A stretch of DNA of 64,000 bases from positions 1,054,001-1,118,000 of the forward strand of contig NZ_RCDI01000001.1 in the NCBI RefSeq assembly GCF_003675875.1. The letters run 5' to 3'. Positions 36,100 to 43,840 of this stretch are shown piece by piece. The notes under the pieces were generated by a model that worked only from the letters and a program-made list of their open reading frames with translations, was not told the DNA's origin and did no database searches. Made by a program: the position numbers and the translations under genes. The DNA is from Halostella limicola (GTDB taxonomy: Archaea > Halobacteriota > Halobacteria > Halobacteriales > Natronoarchaeaceae). Position 1 is the stretch's first letter. Each line of letters opens with the position of its first letter.

Positions 36100-36774
36100 T
36101 CAGCCGAGCGTCCACCCGTCGTCGACCCGCCGGACCAGCCCGTCCTCCGACATCGCGGCCAGCGTCTCCTCGACCAGTTCCGGCGGCGCGTCGACGGCGT
36201 CGGCGAGGTCGCCGACCTCGCGGGGGCCGTCCGCGAGACACCGCAGGACGTCCGCCGAGAGGCGGCTGTCGACGTCCTCGTCGGTCGCCTCGGCGATGCG
36301 GTCGAGCAGGTCGGTCATCCGGCCCTGAACCCAACGCTGGGCGAGCGAGAGCTCGTTCTCCAGGTCCTCCAGCTCCGCGAGCTCCGCCGCGAGCGCCTCC
36401 GGGTCGTCGGCGTCCCCGTTCGACACCTCGTCGTCCGAGCGCGACTCGACGTCGACCGAGAGGTAGCGACACGTGGTGATGTCGAGGCTCTTGCTCGTCG
36501 GGTAGGCGCTTTTCGCCCCGAAGCCGTACGGCGAGACGTTCACCTCCAGGCGGACGTTCCGGGCGATGTGGAAGTACTTCCGGCGCTGGTCGTCCGTGTG
36601 GCTCTCGACCAGTCCGGCCTCTTCTAGCTTCCGCAGGTGCTCGATGACGGCCTTGGGGCTCACGCCGAGGTACTCGCTGATCTCGGTCACGTAACAGGGT
36701 TTCCGCGAGAGCAACCGCAGGATTCGCCTGCGGTTCTCGTTGCCCAGGAGGTCGAGCAGTGCGGCAGAATCCAT
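36100..36774 (-). CDS. ArsR family transcriptional regulator
   Basis: A 224-residue regulator. The N-terminal winged helix (1-75) is ArsR/SmtB-like: LLGNENRRRILRLLSRKPCYV then GVSPKAVIEHLRKLEEAGLV. A middle region with FGAKSAYPTSKSL and a coiled stretch (about 130-165) lead to a second small HTH-like domain (RCLADGPREVGDLADAVD). No metal-binding Cys pair is evident. It lies 41 bases after the secreted coiled-coil gene on the same strand and probably shares its transcript. Confidence 0.87.
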   Translation of the reverse strand: MDSAALLDLLGNENRRRILRLLSRKPCYVTEISEYLGVSPKAVIEHLRKLEEAGLVESHTDDQRRKYFHIARNVRLEVNVSPYGFGAKSAYPTSKSLDITTCRYLSVDVESRSDDEVSNGDADDPEALAAELAELEDLENELSLAQRWVQGRMTDLLDRIAEATDEDVDSRLSADVLRCLADGPREVGDLADAVDAPPELVEETLAAMSEDGLVRRVDDGWTLG

Positions 36775-36815
36775 TCAGCCGATAGTTCGCCGCGAGCGGT
36801 AAAAAGGGTGTCTGC

Positions 36816-37613
36816 TCAGGCGATCAGTCTGCCGTTGTCGGGCCCGCCGCCGTTGCCGCCACCGTTTCCGCCGCCGTTACCGCCGTCTTCGTCACCGTCG
36901 TCATCGTCGTCGCCGTCGTCGCTGCGGTTCTCGTTTCGCTGGTCGTTGGCGTTCGCGTTCGCGTCGTCGGGCCCGTTCCCAGGCTTGTCCTCCGGGCCGC
37001 CCTCGCGCCCGTTCGCCTCGCCGTTCCCGCGGTCGCCGTCCGGGCCGCGGTCGGGCCGCTCGTCGGGGACGACCGACATCCCTCTCGCGATCGCGGCGAC
37101 CTCCTGGCCGGAGAGCTCGGACGCGTTGTTCCGGATGGACCGGAGCGCCGTCGCGTTCACGCCCGCCCTCTCGGCGAGCGGTTCGGTCCGGTCGACGGAC
37201 CGCTCCAGCGAGCGGATGTCGCTGACGAGCCGGCTCATCCTCGCCTGGTACTCGACCCGGCTCATCTCGTCTCTGTTCTCCTGCAGTTCGCGCTTTCGCT
37301 CGCGCAGCTCCGCGAGGTCCCCCTGCAGGTCGCCCGTCCTGTCCTCGACCAGCGCCGCGCGGTCGTCCTCGGCCCGCTCGTCGTACTCGGCCTCGAACAT
37401 GCCGTCCTCGACCGCGCCGTCGGCTTCGGACGCGGACGACTGCATGAACGCGGAGATCTCCGCCCCCATGGAACTGTCGTTCGTGGAGTTCGTCGGGGCT
37501 CGATCCGCCCCGTCCGTCGCCCCGCCCGTCGCAGCGCCGACTATCGGCACCGCGACGGCGAGCAGGGCGACGGCACAGAGGACGGCCGCCGCCGGGACCC
37601 GTGAATCGGTCAT
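36816..37613 (-). CDS. Secreted coiled-coil protein with low-complexity tail
   Basis: A 265-residue exported protein. A signal peptide covers about residues 1-27 (AAAVLCAVALLAVAVPIVGA). Residues 75-135 form a charged coiled coil (ELRERKRELQENRDEMSR). A short conserved helix follows (GVNATALRSIRNNASELSG). The last 80 residues are Asn/Gly/Asp-rich, with six or more consecutive Asp and GGGN repeats, and are likely disordered. No anchor is seen at the C-terminus. It is the first gene of a pair with the ArsR-type regulator. Confidence 0.8.
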   Translation of the reverse strand: MTDSRVPAAAVLCAVALLAVAVPIVGAATGGATDGADRAPTNSTNDSSMGAEISAFMQSSASEADGAVEDGMFEAEYDERAEDDRAALVEDRTGDLQGDLAELRERKRELQENRDEMSRVEYQARMSRLVSDIRSLERSVDRTEPLAERAGVNATALRSIRNNASELSGQEVAAIARGMSVVPDERPDRGPDGDRGNGEANGREGGPEDKPGNGPDDANANANDQRNENRSDDGDDDDDGDEDGGNGGGNGGGNGGGPDNGRLIA

Positions 37614-37928
37614 TACCGGTTTTCTAACGTGTCGGGGGTTAAAAACCCGGACCTTCGTTCGCTCCGTTCAAACCGGGAGAGAGGCGGCCCGAGATGTCGT
37701 TTTAGCGTTTAATAACCGTTCTCTCGCCGTCCTCGCAGATCGGCTCGATCGCGGCTCGTCCGGCCCCGAACCGCGGTTGCCGGCCGTTGAGTCACGGGGG
37801 TGTGCGTCACCGCCGCGGCCCGTCCGGCCGCGTCCGGTCGGTACGGGCGTCGAGACTGTTTGCACTGCGTGATAAGCGCTGTGGCGAAGCCTTATCAGCG
37901 TCCGTACCCTGTCATGTTCTTGCATAGC
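37614..37928. other. Intergenic region, 315 bases
   Basis: It lies between the divergent starts of the coiled-coil gene (minus) and the DUF5802 gene (plus). The first part is AT-rich (GGTTAAAAACCC near 37638-37649, TTTAGCGTTTAATAACC near 37701-37717) and probably holds the minus-strand promoter. Near the end is the inverted repeat TGATAAG (37870-37876) / CTTATCA (37891-37897), whose right arm may double as the TATA box of the downstream gene. I see no gene in it. Confidence 0.55.
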
Positions 37929-38291
37929 ATGTTCGAGGAGTTCTCCAGCGGCTACTACTTCGGACGGCTCTACGTGGAGCCGTTCGACGGGGACCGCGCG
38001 CTCATGCAGCGCGAACAGCACGAGCGCGTCAACGAGCAACTGTACGCGAGCGGCGAAGGCGTCGAGCGCCTCGACGCGCCGCTCGTGATGAAACTCGACA
38101 ACCGGCACTTCCCGGTACACGGGGAGGAGGGCGTTCCCTCCGACACGCTCGCCGTCCCCGAGGATCTGCTCGACGACGGGCTCCGAAGTCCGCCGACGCT
38201 CCGCGAGGTGCTGCTCGCGAAGGCGGACCGGGCCACGCAGTTGCTCCGCCTCTCCGGCGGCGTCGGCTTCGATCCCGCGGCGGGCACCTGA
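37929..38291 (+). CDS. DUF5802 family protein
   Basis: A 120-residue haloarchaeal protein of unknown function. The start MFEEFSSGYYFGRLYVEP is highly characteristic, followed by HERVNEQLYASGEG and VMKLDNRHFPVHGE. A second in-frame ATG five codons upstream (37914) is possible; 37929 matches the family N-terminus. A possible TATA (CTTATC, 37891-37896) lies 33-38 bases upstream of 37929 and 18-23 upstream of 37914. The next gene starts 47 bases after the stop. Confidence 0.82.
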   Translation: MFEEFSSGYYFGRLYVEPFDGDRALMQREQHERVNEQLYASGEGVERLDAPLVMKLDNRHFPVHGEEGVPSDTLAVPEDLLDDGLRSPPTLREVLLAKADRATQLLRLSGGVGFDPAAGT

Positions 38292-38311
38292 CGCCGCCGT
38301 CGGAACCTAAA

Positions 38312-38332
38312 AGTGGCCGCGCCGCGGCCACT
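38312..38332. promoter_or_regulatory. 21-base palindrome at the start of the Vms1-like gene
   Basis: AGTGGCCGCG-C-CGCGGCCACT has 10-base perfect arms around one central base. It lies between a TATA-like CCTAAAAG (38306-38313) and ATG 38339, so it would cover the transcription start. This is a typical place for an operator or a leader hairpin. Confidence 0.5.
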
Positions 38333-38338
38333 CTACCG

Positions 38339-39232
38339 ATGCTCGACGAGTTGCTGGGCCGAGCGGCGCTGAAAGACCGCATCGACGAGCTAGAGGCCGA
38401 GAAAGAGAGTCTGGAGCGCCAGCTGGAGGCGGAGTCCGAGCGCCGCGCCGACGCTGCCAGCGCCCGCCAGGACGCCGAGGAGCGGGTCAACCGACTCGAG
38501 GACCGGATCGCCGAACTCGAGGACCGGGTCGAGCGGGCGGGCGGCGACGCGGACGGCGACGGCCTCGACTTCAGCGGCGTCGACAAGGTGCGGGGCGACC
38601 GCCTCGCGGAGGTGCTCTCGCGGCTCGACAGCGTCGCCACCGACCAGGAGGGCGCGCTGACCGCGGCGGTCGACGACGAGGTGCCCGACGCGGTCCGCGA
38701 GGCCGTCGGCGACCGCGCGGCGCTGGTCGACCGCGCCGCCCCCTGCGTCGTCTGCGCCGACGACGCCGGCCTCGTCTCCGTCGCGCTCGACCCGCCCGTC
38801 GCCCCCGAACCGTTCGCCACGTGGGGCGACGGGTTCCGCCTCGACCGGGAGTGGTTCCTACCGACCGGCGAGTTCGCGCTCGCGCTGGTCCGGGCCGACC
38901 TGTTCGCGCTCGGCGAGTACGACGGCCGGGAGCGAGTCGCGACGACGACGTTCGAGAGCGACGTGAAGAGCAAGCACTCGAAGGGCGGCTTCTCGCAGGC
39001 CCGCTTCGAGCGCCTGCGCGACGAGCAGATCGCCGACCACCTCGACCGCTGCCGGGCGGCGCTCGCAGACCGCGACGCCGACCGGCTGATCCTCGCCGGC
39101 GACCGGCGCGTGATCGACGAACTCGACGCCGACGCGACCGCGACCGCCGCGGTCGACGCCACCGGCGACCCCGAGGACGCGCTGGACGAGGCGTTCTACG
39201 ACGTCTGGACGACGGCGCTGTACCGGCTCTGA
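38339..39232 (+). CDS. Vms1/Ankzf1-type peptidyl-tRNA hydrolase-like protein
   Basis: A 297-residue protein. Residues 8-70 form a charged coiled coil. The rest resembles the VLRF1 (Vms1-like release factor) domain, related to aRF1. The catalytic loop is seen as SKHSKGGFSQARFERLR (211-227), where K-G-G-F-S-Q stands in place of the GxxQ of Vms1. Vms1 cleaves peptidyl-tRNA on stalled 60S subunits in eukaryotes (established knowledge); rescue of stalled ribosomes here is inferred. A 21-base palindrome precedes the start. Confidence 0.82.
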   Translation: MLDELLGRAALKDRIDELEAEKESLERQLEAESERRADAASARQDAEERVNRLEDRIAELEDRVERAGGDADGDGLDFSGVDKVRGDRLAEVLSRLDSVATDQEGALTAAVDDEVPDAVREAVGDRAALVDRAAPCVVCADDAGLVSVALDPPVAPEPFATWGDGFRLDREWFLPTGEFALALVRADLFALGEYDGRERVATTTFESDVKSKHSKGGFSQARFERLRDEQIADHLDRCRAALADRDADRLILAGDRRVIDELDADATATAAVDATGDPEDALDEAFYDVWTTALYRL

Positions 39233-39336
39233 AACGGCTCGATCCCGCAGCGATCGCGCTGTCACTCGGTTAATCAAAGCACCTGATTTCCATGAAAAAC
39301 TCGACGGTTCTTACCCGCCGAACGCCTACGACCGGT

Positions 39337-39492
39337 ATGACTATCGTATTGGGAACCTGTACGGCGTGTGGAAACGAGCAGCCGGGCGAAGCGGGGGCCG
39401 CCGTCGCCCTCCTCTCCGGGGAGGGATGCGCGAAGTGCGGGAACGAGGAGTTCGTCGTTCCGTCGGAGAAGTGGTTTCCCGACCGCCGCTGA
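39337..39492 (+). CDS. Small zinc-binding protein, 51 residues
   Basis: A short protein with two CxxC knuckles, CTACG (about 8-12) and CAKCG (about 34-38), enough for one zinc ribbon. It starts MTIVLGTC and ends EKWFPDRR. An upstream ATG (39292) would add 15 codons, but TTCTTACC about 28 bases before 39337 looks like a TATA box, favouring the shorter form. No function known. It stands alone between the Vms1-like gene and the alpha/beta hydrolase. Confidence 0.72.
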   Translation: MTIVLGTCTACGNEQPGEAGAAVALLSGEGCAKCGNEEFVVPSEKWFPDRR

Positions 39493-39711
39493 GTCGGTCG
39501 CCCGCGTAGGGGATGACCCCGTCGCGCCGCGGACGCTACCACACCGACCGTCTCGGCCGGGATCGTGACTGTCCCGTCGCGCACGTAGCGCAGCGCGAAC
39601 CACCGACTGCAACCGGCTTTTCGCTTCTTTCAGTCGTTCGGGCGGCGCTCGGCCGAGAACGGTCAGGTAGCGGGGGAGAAACCCTACACGGGTAGGACTC
39701 CTCCGTACCGT

Positions 39712-40518
39712 ATGGAGATGAATCACGTACGGCGGGGATCGGGAAGACCGTTGCTTCTCGTTCACGGACTGGGCGGGAGCTGGCGGACGTGGGGACCCGT
39801 GCTCGACGAACTGGCCGCCGAACGCGAGGTGATCGCGGTCGACCTCCCTGGCCACGGCGAGACGGCGCCGTTACCCGGCGAAGCCTCTATCGACACGCTC
39901 GCCGATGCCGTCGCGTCGTTCCTGACGGCGCAGGACCTCGAAGGGGTCGACGTGGTCGGGAACTCGATGGGCGGCCGACTCGTGCTCGAACTCGCGCGGC
40001 GGGGCGAGGTCGGCGCCACCGTCGCGCTCGACCCCGGCGGGTTCTGGGAGGGGTGGGAGCGGTACTTCTTCTACGCGACGCTCGCCCCCTCGATCCGGCT
40101 CGTTCGCCTGCTCCAGCCCGTGATGGGGCGGCTCATGAACAGCGCCGCGGGTCGCACCCTGCTCCTGGCTCAGCTGTCGGCCCGCCCGTGGGACCTCCCC
40201 GCCGACGTCGCGCTCGAAGAGATGCGGACGTTCGCGGACTCGCCGTCCTTCGACGAACTGCTGCGTCGGCTGGCCTTCGGCCCCGGCCAGCCGGGCACTG
40301 ACTCCGCTCCCGGCCCCATCGTGATCGGGTGGGGTCGCGAGGACCGGGTGACGCTGCCCAGGCAGGCGAAGCGAGCCGCGAACCGGTTCCCTAACGCCCG
40401 GCTGCACTGGTTCGAGGGGTGCGGTCACTACCCTCACTGGGACGCCCCCGACGAGGCCGCCCGGTTGATCCTCGCGAGCACCGCCCGCGACGCGAGGAGC
40501 GAAGCTGAGTCGAACTGA
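39712..40518 (+). CDS. Alpha/beta hydrolase
   Basis: A 268-residue hydrolase of the alpha/beta fold. The oxyanion motif is HGLGG (18-22), the nucleophile is S85 in GNSMGG, the acid is probably the aspartate in WGREDRV near residue 207, and the histidine lies in FEGCGHYPHWD near 240. No substrate is evident. It lies upstream of dgcN on the same strand, but a separate promoter precedes dgcN. Confidence 0.9.
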   Translation: MEMNHVRRGSGRPLLLVHGLGGSWRTWGPVLDELAAEREVIAVDLPGHGETAPLPGEASIDTLADAVASFLTAQDLEGVDVVGNSMGGRLVLELARRGEVGATVALDPGGFWEGWERYFFYATLAPSIRLVRLLQPVMGRLMNSAAGRTLLLAQLSARPWDLPADVALEEMRTFADSPSFDELLRRLAFGPGQPGTDSAPGPIVIGWGREDRVTLPRQAKRAANRFPNARLHWFEGCGHYPHWDAPDEAARLILASTARDARSEAESN

Positions 40519-40614
40519 CCCGTCTGAACGTCGGGTTCCGCCGGTGACGGCCGCGAGAGGCGATCGGCGCGCTTCCGCCTCGTGTCGGCGGGGTCGCCAC
40601 CGACTCGCAACTAG

Positions 40615-40620
40615 TATATA
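40615..40620 (+). promoter_or_regulatory. TATA box for dgcN-dgcA
   Basis: TATATA within AGTATATATCC is centred about 28 bases before ATG 40645. It gives the dgcN-dgcA pair its own leaderless promoter, separate from the alpha/beta hydrolase. Confidence 0.68.
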
Positions 40621-40644
40621 TCCTCCTGTCCACAACGATACCCT

Positions 40645-41658
40645 ATGCGAATCGCCATTCTCGCGCACGAGAAGTTCCCCGACCGCGCCAAGACGGCGCT
40701 CGGCGTCCTGCGGTACGGCGACTACGACGTGGCCGCGGTGCTCGACCGCGACGCCGCCGGCACGCGGGTGTCGGACCACGTCCCGGACGTGCAGGACGCG
40801 CCGGTCGTCGCCTCGATGGACGACGTCGGCGAGGTCGACGCCCTGTTGATCGGCATCGCGCCCATCGGCGGCGAGTTCGAGGAGTCCTGGCGGCCGGACG
40901 TTCGAGCGGCGCTCGAACGCGGCTGCGACGTGGTCTCCGGGCTCCACTACTTCCTCGCGGAGGACGAGGAGTTCGCCCGCCTGGCGGACGAGAACGGCTG
41001 TGAACTTCAGGACGTCCGCAAGCCGCCGGCGGACCTGAGCGTGGCCGACGGCGTCGCCCGCGACGTCGACGCGGAGGTGATCCTCACCGTCGGCACCGAC
41101 TGCTCGGTCGGCAAGATGACGGCGACGATGGAGCTGGCGCAGGCCGCGCGGGAGAGGGGCCACGACGCCGCCGTGATCCCGACGGGCCAGACCGGCATCA
41201 TGATCGAGGGGTGGGGGAACCCCATCGACCGCGTCATCAGCGACTTCACGGCCGGCGCGGTCGAGGAGATGATAGTCGAGAAGGGCGACGACCACGACTA
41301 CCTGTTCGTCGAGGGGCAGGGGAGCATCGTCCACCCCGCGTACTCTGCCGTCACCTGCGGCATCCTCCACGGCTCGATGCCCGACAAGATGGTGCTGTGT
41401 CACGTCGCCGGCCGCGAGGCCATCCACGGTTACGAGTCGTTCGCTCTGCCCGACCTCCCCGCGTACGTCGACCTCTACGAGTCGCTCGCCGGAACCGTCC
41501 ACGAGAGCGAGGTCGTCGCCGGCGCGCTGAACACGATGACGGTCGACGACGACGCGGCCGCCGCCGAGGCGGTCGACGCGTACGCCGACGCGCTCGGCCT
41601 CCCGGCGTCCGACGTGATCCGGTTCGACGAGGACGCGGTGCTGGAGGCGATACTGTGA
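40645..41658 (+). CDS. dgcN: DgcN-type D-glutamate N-acetyltransferase (DUF1611)
   Basis: A 337-residue DUF1611 protein. A Rossmann-like N-terminal domain (1-135) precedes a P-loop-type domain with GTDCSVGKMTATMEL near 148-162 and VEGQGSIVHPAYSAVT near 222-237. The family member DgcN has been described as an N-acetyltransferase acting on D-glutamate, working with DgcA, in marine proteobacteria and haloarchaea (recalled knowledge). The GTG of dgcA overlaps its stop by four bases, supporting that pairing. Confidence 0.87.
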   Translation: MRIAILAHEKFPDRAKTALGVLRYGDYDVAAVLDRDAAGTRVSDHVPDVQDAPVVASMDDVGEVDALLIGIAPIGGEFEESWRPDVRAALERGCDVVSGLHYFLAEDEEFARLADENGCELQDVRKPPADLSVADGVARDVDAEVILTVGTDCSVGKMTATMELAQAARERGHDAAVIPTGQTGIMIEGWGNPIDRVISDFTAGAVEEMIVEKGDDHDYLFVEGQGSIVHPAYSAVTCGILHGSMPDKMVLCHVAGREAIHGYESFALPDLPAYVDLYESLAGTVHESEVVAGALNTMTVDDDAAAAEAVDAYADALGLPASDVIRFDEDAVLEAIL

Positions 41659-42695
41659 CGCTCTCGGCGTCGTTCGAGCGTCTGGAGCTCCCGCTGGAGA
41701 CGCCGTTCACCATCTCTCGCGGGACCCAGACCGTCTCGGAGAACGTCGTCGTCCGGATCGAGGACGGAGAGGGTCGGGTCGGCGTCGGCGGCGCCGCGCC
41801 CTCTGCCCACTACGGCGAGACCGCGGCCACCGTCGAGGCGGTGCTGCCGGACCTGCTCGCCGCGGTCGAGGCGGTCGGCGACCCCCACCAGCTCGAACGG
41901 ATCGAGCGCCGGATGCGCGAGACCGTGCGCGACAACCCCGCTGCCCGCTGCGCGGTGAGCGTCGCGCTCCACGACCTCGTCGCGAAGCGCGCGGACCTGC
42001 CGCTGTACCGGTACTGGGGGCTCGACCCGGCGGAGTCCGTGAAAACGTCGTTCACCATCGGTCTCGACGACACCGACCGGATGCGCGAGAAGACCGAAGA
42101 CGCGGTCGCGGCGGGCCACGACGTGCTGAAGGTCAAACTCGGCACCGGCCGCGACGAGGAGATCGTCGACGCCGTGCGCTCCGCCGCGCCGGACGCCCGG
42201 GTCCGCGTCGACGCCAACGAGGCGTGGACGCCGAAGCAGGCCGTGCGGATGAGCGAGACGCTCGCGGAGTACGGCGTGGAGTTCGTCGAACAGCCCGTTC
42301 CGGCGGAGAACCCGGAGGGGCTGCGGTTCGTCTACGAGCGCTCGGCGCTCCCGGTCGCGGCCGACGAGTCCTGCGTGACCCTCGCGGACGTGCCGCGGGT
42401 CGCCGACCGCACCGACATCGTGACGATCAAGCTGATGAAGTGCGGCGGCCTGCTGGAGGCGAAACGCATGATCCACGCGGCGCGTGCCGAGGGGCTGGAA
42501 GTGATGCTCGGCTGCATGGTCGAGAGCGACGCCTCCATCGCGGCGGGCGCGCATCTCGCCCCCCTGCTCGACTACGCCGACCTCGACGGGTCGCTCCTCC
42601 TCGGCGACGACCCGTACGAGGGCGTCCCGATGTCGGGCGGCGACATCGACCTCGGCGCGGTCGACCGGCCCGGGACGGGCGCGCGGCGAACGTAA
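41655..42695 (+). CDS. dgcA: DgcA-type N-acetylglutamate racemase / dipeptide epimerase
   Basis: A 346-residue enolase-superfamily enzyme of the muconate-lactonising subgroup. All catalytic residues are visible: K159 and K161 in LKVKLG, metal ligands D186 (RVDANEAW), E212 (FVEQPV) and D237 (ADES), and K262 on the other face (KLMKCGG). By itself it would be called an Ala-D/L-Glu epimerase. The tight coupling to dgcN points to racemisation of N-acetyl-D-glutamate. The start is GTG at 41655, overlapping the dgcN stop (GTGA). Confidence 0.9.
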   Translation: MTLSASFERLELPLETPFTISRGTQTVSENVVVRIEDGEGRVGVGGAAPSAHYGETAATVEAVLPDLLAAVEAVGDPHQLERIERRMRETVRDNPAARCAVSVALHDLVAKRADLPLYRYWGLDPAESVKTSFTIGLDDTDRMREKTEDAVAAGHDVLKVKLGTGRDEEIVDAVRSAAPDARVRVDANEAWTPKQAVRMSETLAEYGVEFVEQPVPAENPEGLRFVYERSALPVAADESCVTLADVPRVADRTDIVTIKLMKCGGLLEAKRMIHAARAEGLEVMLGCMVESDASIAAGAHLAPLLDYADLDGSLLLGDDPYEGVPMSGGDIDLGAVDRPGTGARRT

Positions 42696-42708
42696 GTCAC
42701 TCCCCCGG

Positions 42709-42993
42709 TCACCGGTCGCCGTCCGCTCGCTGGACGACGACCTCGTCGCCGGAGGCGGTCACCAGAAAGCCGACGTGCTCGAACTGCACGGCCGCCGACC
42801 CCGGTCCGCCGACGACCGCGTCGAGGGCCTCGGGGTCGACGCTGTCGTACAGCGGCGGGAGGTCGATCTTCTCGCGAGCGGCCGCGTCGGCGAGCGCCGA
42901 GAGGACGGCGTCGGTCGGAGTCGGGTGGTCCGCCGGGTCCCGCGTCCACGTCCGGCCGTCCGAACTGCGTGACGAAAACGGTGCTTCGGTCAT
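42709..42993 (-). CDS. HalOD1 output domain protein
   Basis: A 94-residue stand-alone HalOD1 protein. The helix PTDAVLSALADAAAREKI, then LPPLYDSVDPEALDAVVG and the closing strands FEHVGFLVTASGDEVVV match the domain. Its function is unknown. It lies just downstream of the Bat-type regulator gene on the same strand and could share a pathway. A 14-base palindrome lies 25-38 bases before its ATG. Confidence 0.82.
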   Translation of the reverse strand: MTEAPFSSRSSDGRTWTRDPADHPTPTDAVLSALADAAAREKIDLPPLYDSVDPEALDAVVGGPGSAAVQFEHVGFLVTASGDEVVVQRADGDR

Positions 42994-43017
42994 CGTACTT
43001 CCGTGCGTCGGTCGGGC

Positions 43018-43031
43018 GGTCGTCGACGACC
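43018..43031. promoter_or_regulatory. 14-base perfect palindrome before the HalOD1 gene
   Basis: GGTCGTCGACGACC is fully self-complementary and sits at -25 to -38 from the minus-strand ATG at 42993, where the TATA region would be. It may be an operator. GC-rich composition and the common CGTCGAC word make chance occurrence a real alternative. Confidence 0.35.
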
Positions 43032-43138
43032 CGTCGTCCGTCGACCGTCGAGCCGTCGTCTACGAGGTGTCGTTCGGTCCATCGTGTCGTCCACGGCCGT
43101 ATTGGACAGTCACGTTGGTAGGCCCTGTCTGTGAGTAT

Positions 43139-43807
43139 TCACGCTCCTTTAACTGATCCCTCCGGCCCATCCGCGAGCGAGTACCGGACGAGGTTCGCGT
43201 GGCCCCGCCGAAGCCGGGAGGACAGCGCGTTCGACGAGATGCCGAGATCGTCGGCCACGTCCGCGAGCGTCACCGCGCGCGGTACGTCGAAGTAGCCCGC
43301 CTCCAGCGCGGCGACCAGCGCCTCTCGCTGGTCCTCGGTCACGGGGTCCTCTTCGTACTCTGAGGGGTCGTCCGGGTAGAAGAGCCGGTCGACGTCGAAG
43401 GAGAGGTGCGACTCCTCGCAGTGCTCGTTGAACGTCGAGAGCGCGTCCTCGTCCGGAAACAGCATCCGCACGTGCCAGCCGCCGTTCGCCTCGGCGTTCA
43501 GGACCGTCCCGAGCGACCCGCGGAGCGCGAACAGCACGCCGTCTTCCGGCGCGTGCCAGTCCACGCGGTAGAGGCGCTCGCGCTCGCTCGTCTCCAGCAC
43601 GCGGACGTTCCCCGCCGTGTCGTCCTCTCGAAGCGCCTCGTCGAACGCGTCGAGGTCGTCGCACGCCACCCAGAAGTACGGGGTCACGCGCTCCTCGCTC
43701 GTCGCGGCGACCCGTTCTATCTCCACCGTAGCGTCCGGAACCGCGGCCAGCGCGTGCGCCAGCACGAACTCCTCCGGCGGCACGGTGATGTCGGCGATGA
43801 TGCTCAT
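43139..43807 (-). CDS. Bat-type helix-turn-helix regulator
   Basis: A 222-residue haloarchaeal regulator. Residues 1-155 form the GAF/HTH-associated sensor region common to bacterio-opsin-activator-like proteins (VLETSERERLYRVDW, GGWHVRMLFPDEDAL). The HTH_10 domain occupies 160-215 (VTEDQREALVAALEAGYFDV, then GISSNALSSRLRRGHANLV). The target genes are unknown; the HalOD1 gene follows on the same strand after 145 bases. Confidence 0.88.
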   Translation of the reverse strand: MSIIADITVPPEEFVLAHALAAVPDATVEIERVAATSEERVTPYFWVACDDLDAFDEALREDDTAGNVRVLETSERERLYRVDWHAPEDGVLFALRGSLGTVLNAEANGGWHVRMLFPDEDALSTFNEHCEESHLSFDVDRLFYPDDPSEYEEDPVTEDQREALVAALEAGYFDVPRAVTLADVADDLGISSNALSSRLRRGHANLVRYSLADGPEGSVKGA

Positions 43808-43831
43808 ACGTCGAATACCAGACGTGCAGGA

Positions 43832-43839
43832 GTATATAC
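43832..43839 (-). promoter_or_regulatory. TATA box for the Bat-type regulator
   Basis: The minus strand reads GGTATATA here, about 28 bases before ATG 43807. It lies directly next to the stop codon of the upstream ThrRS-like gene (43841-43843), so the regulator has its own promoter. Confidence 0.65.
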
Positions 43840-43840
43840 C

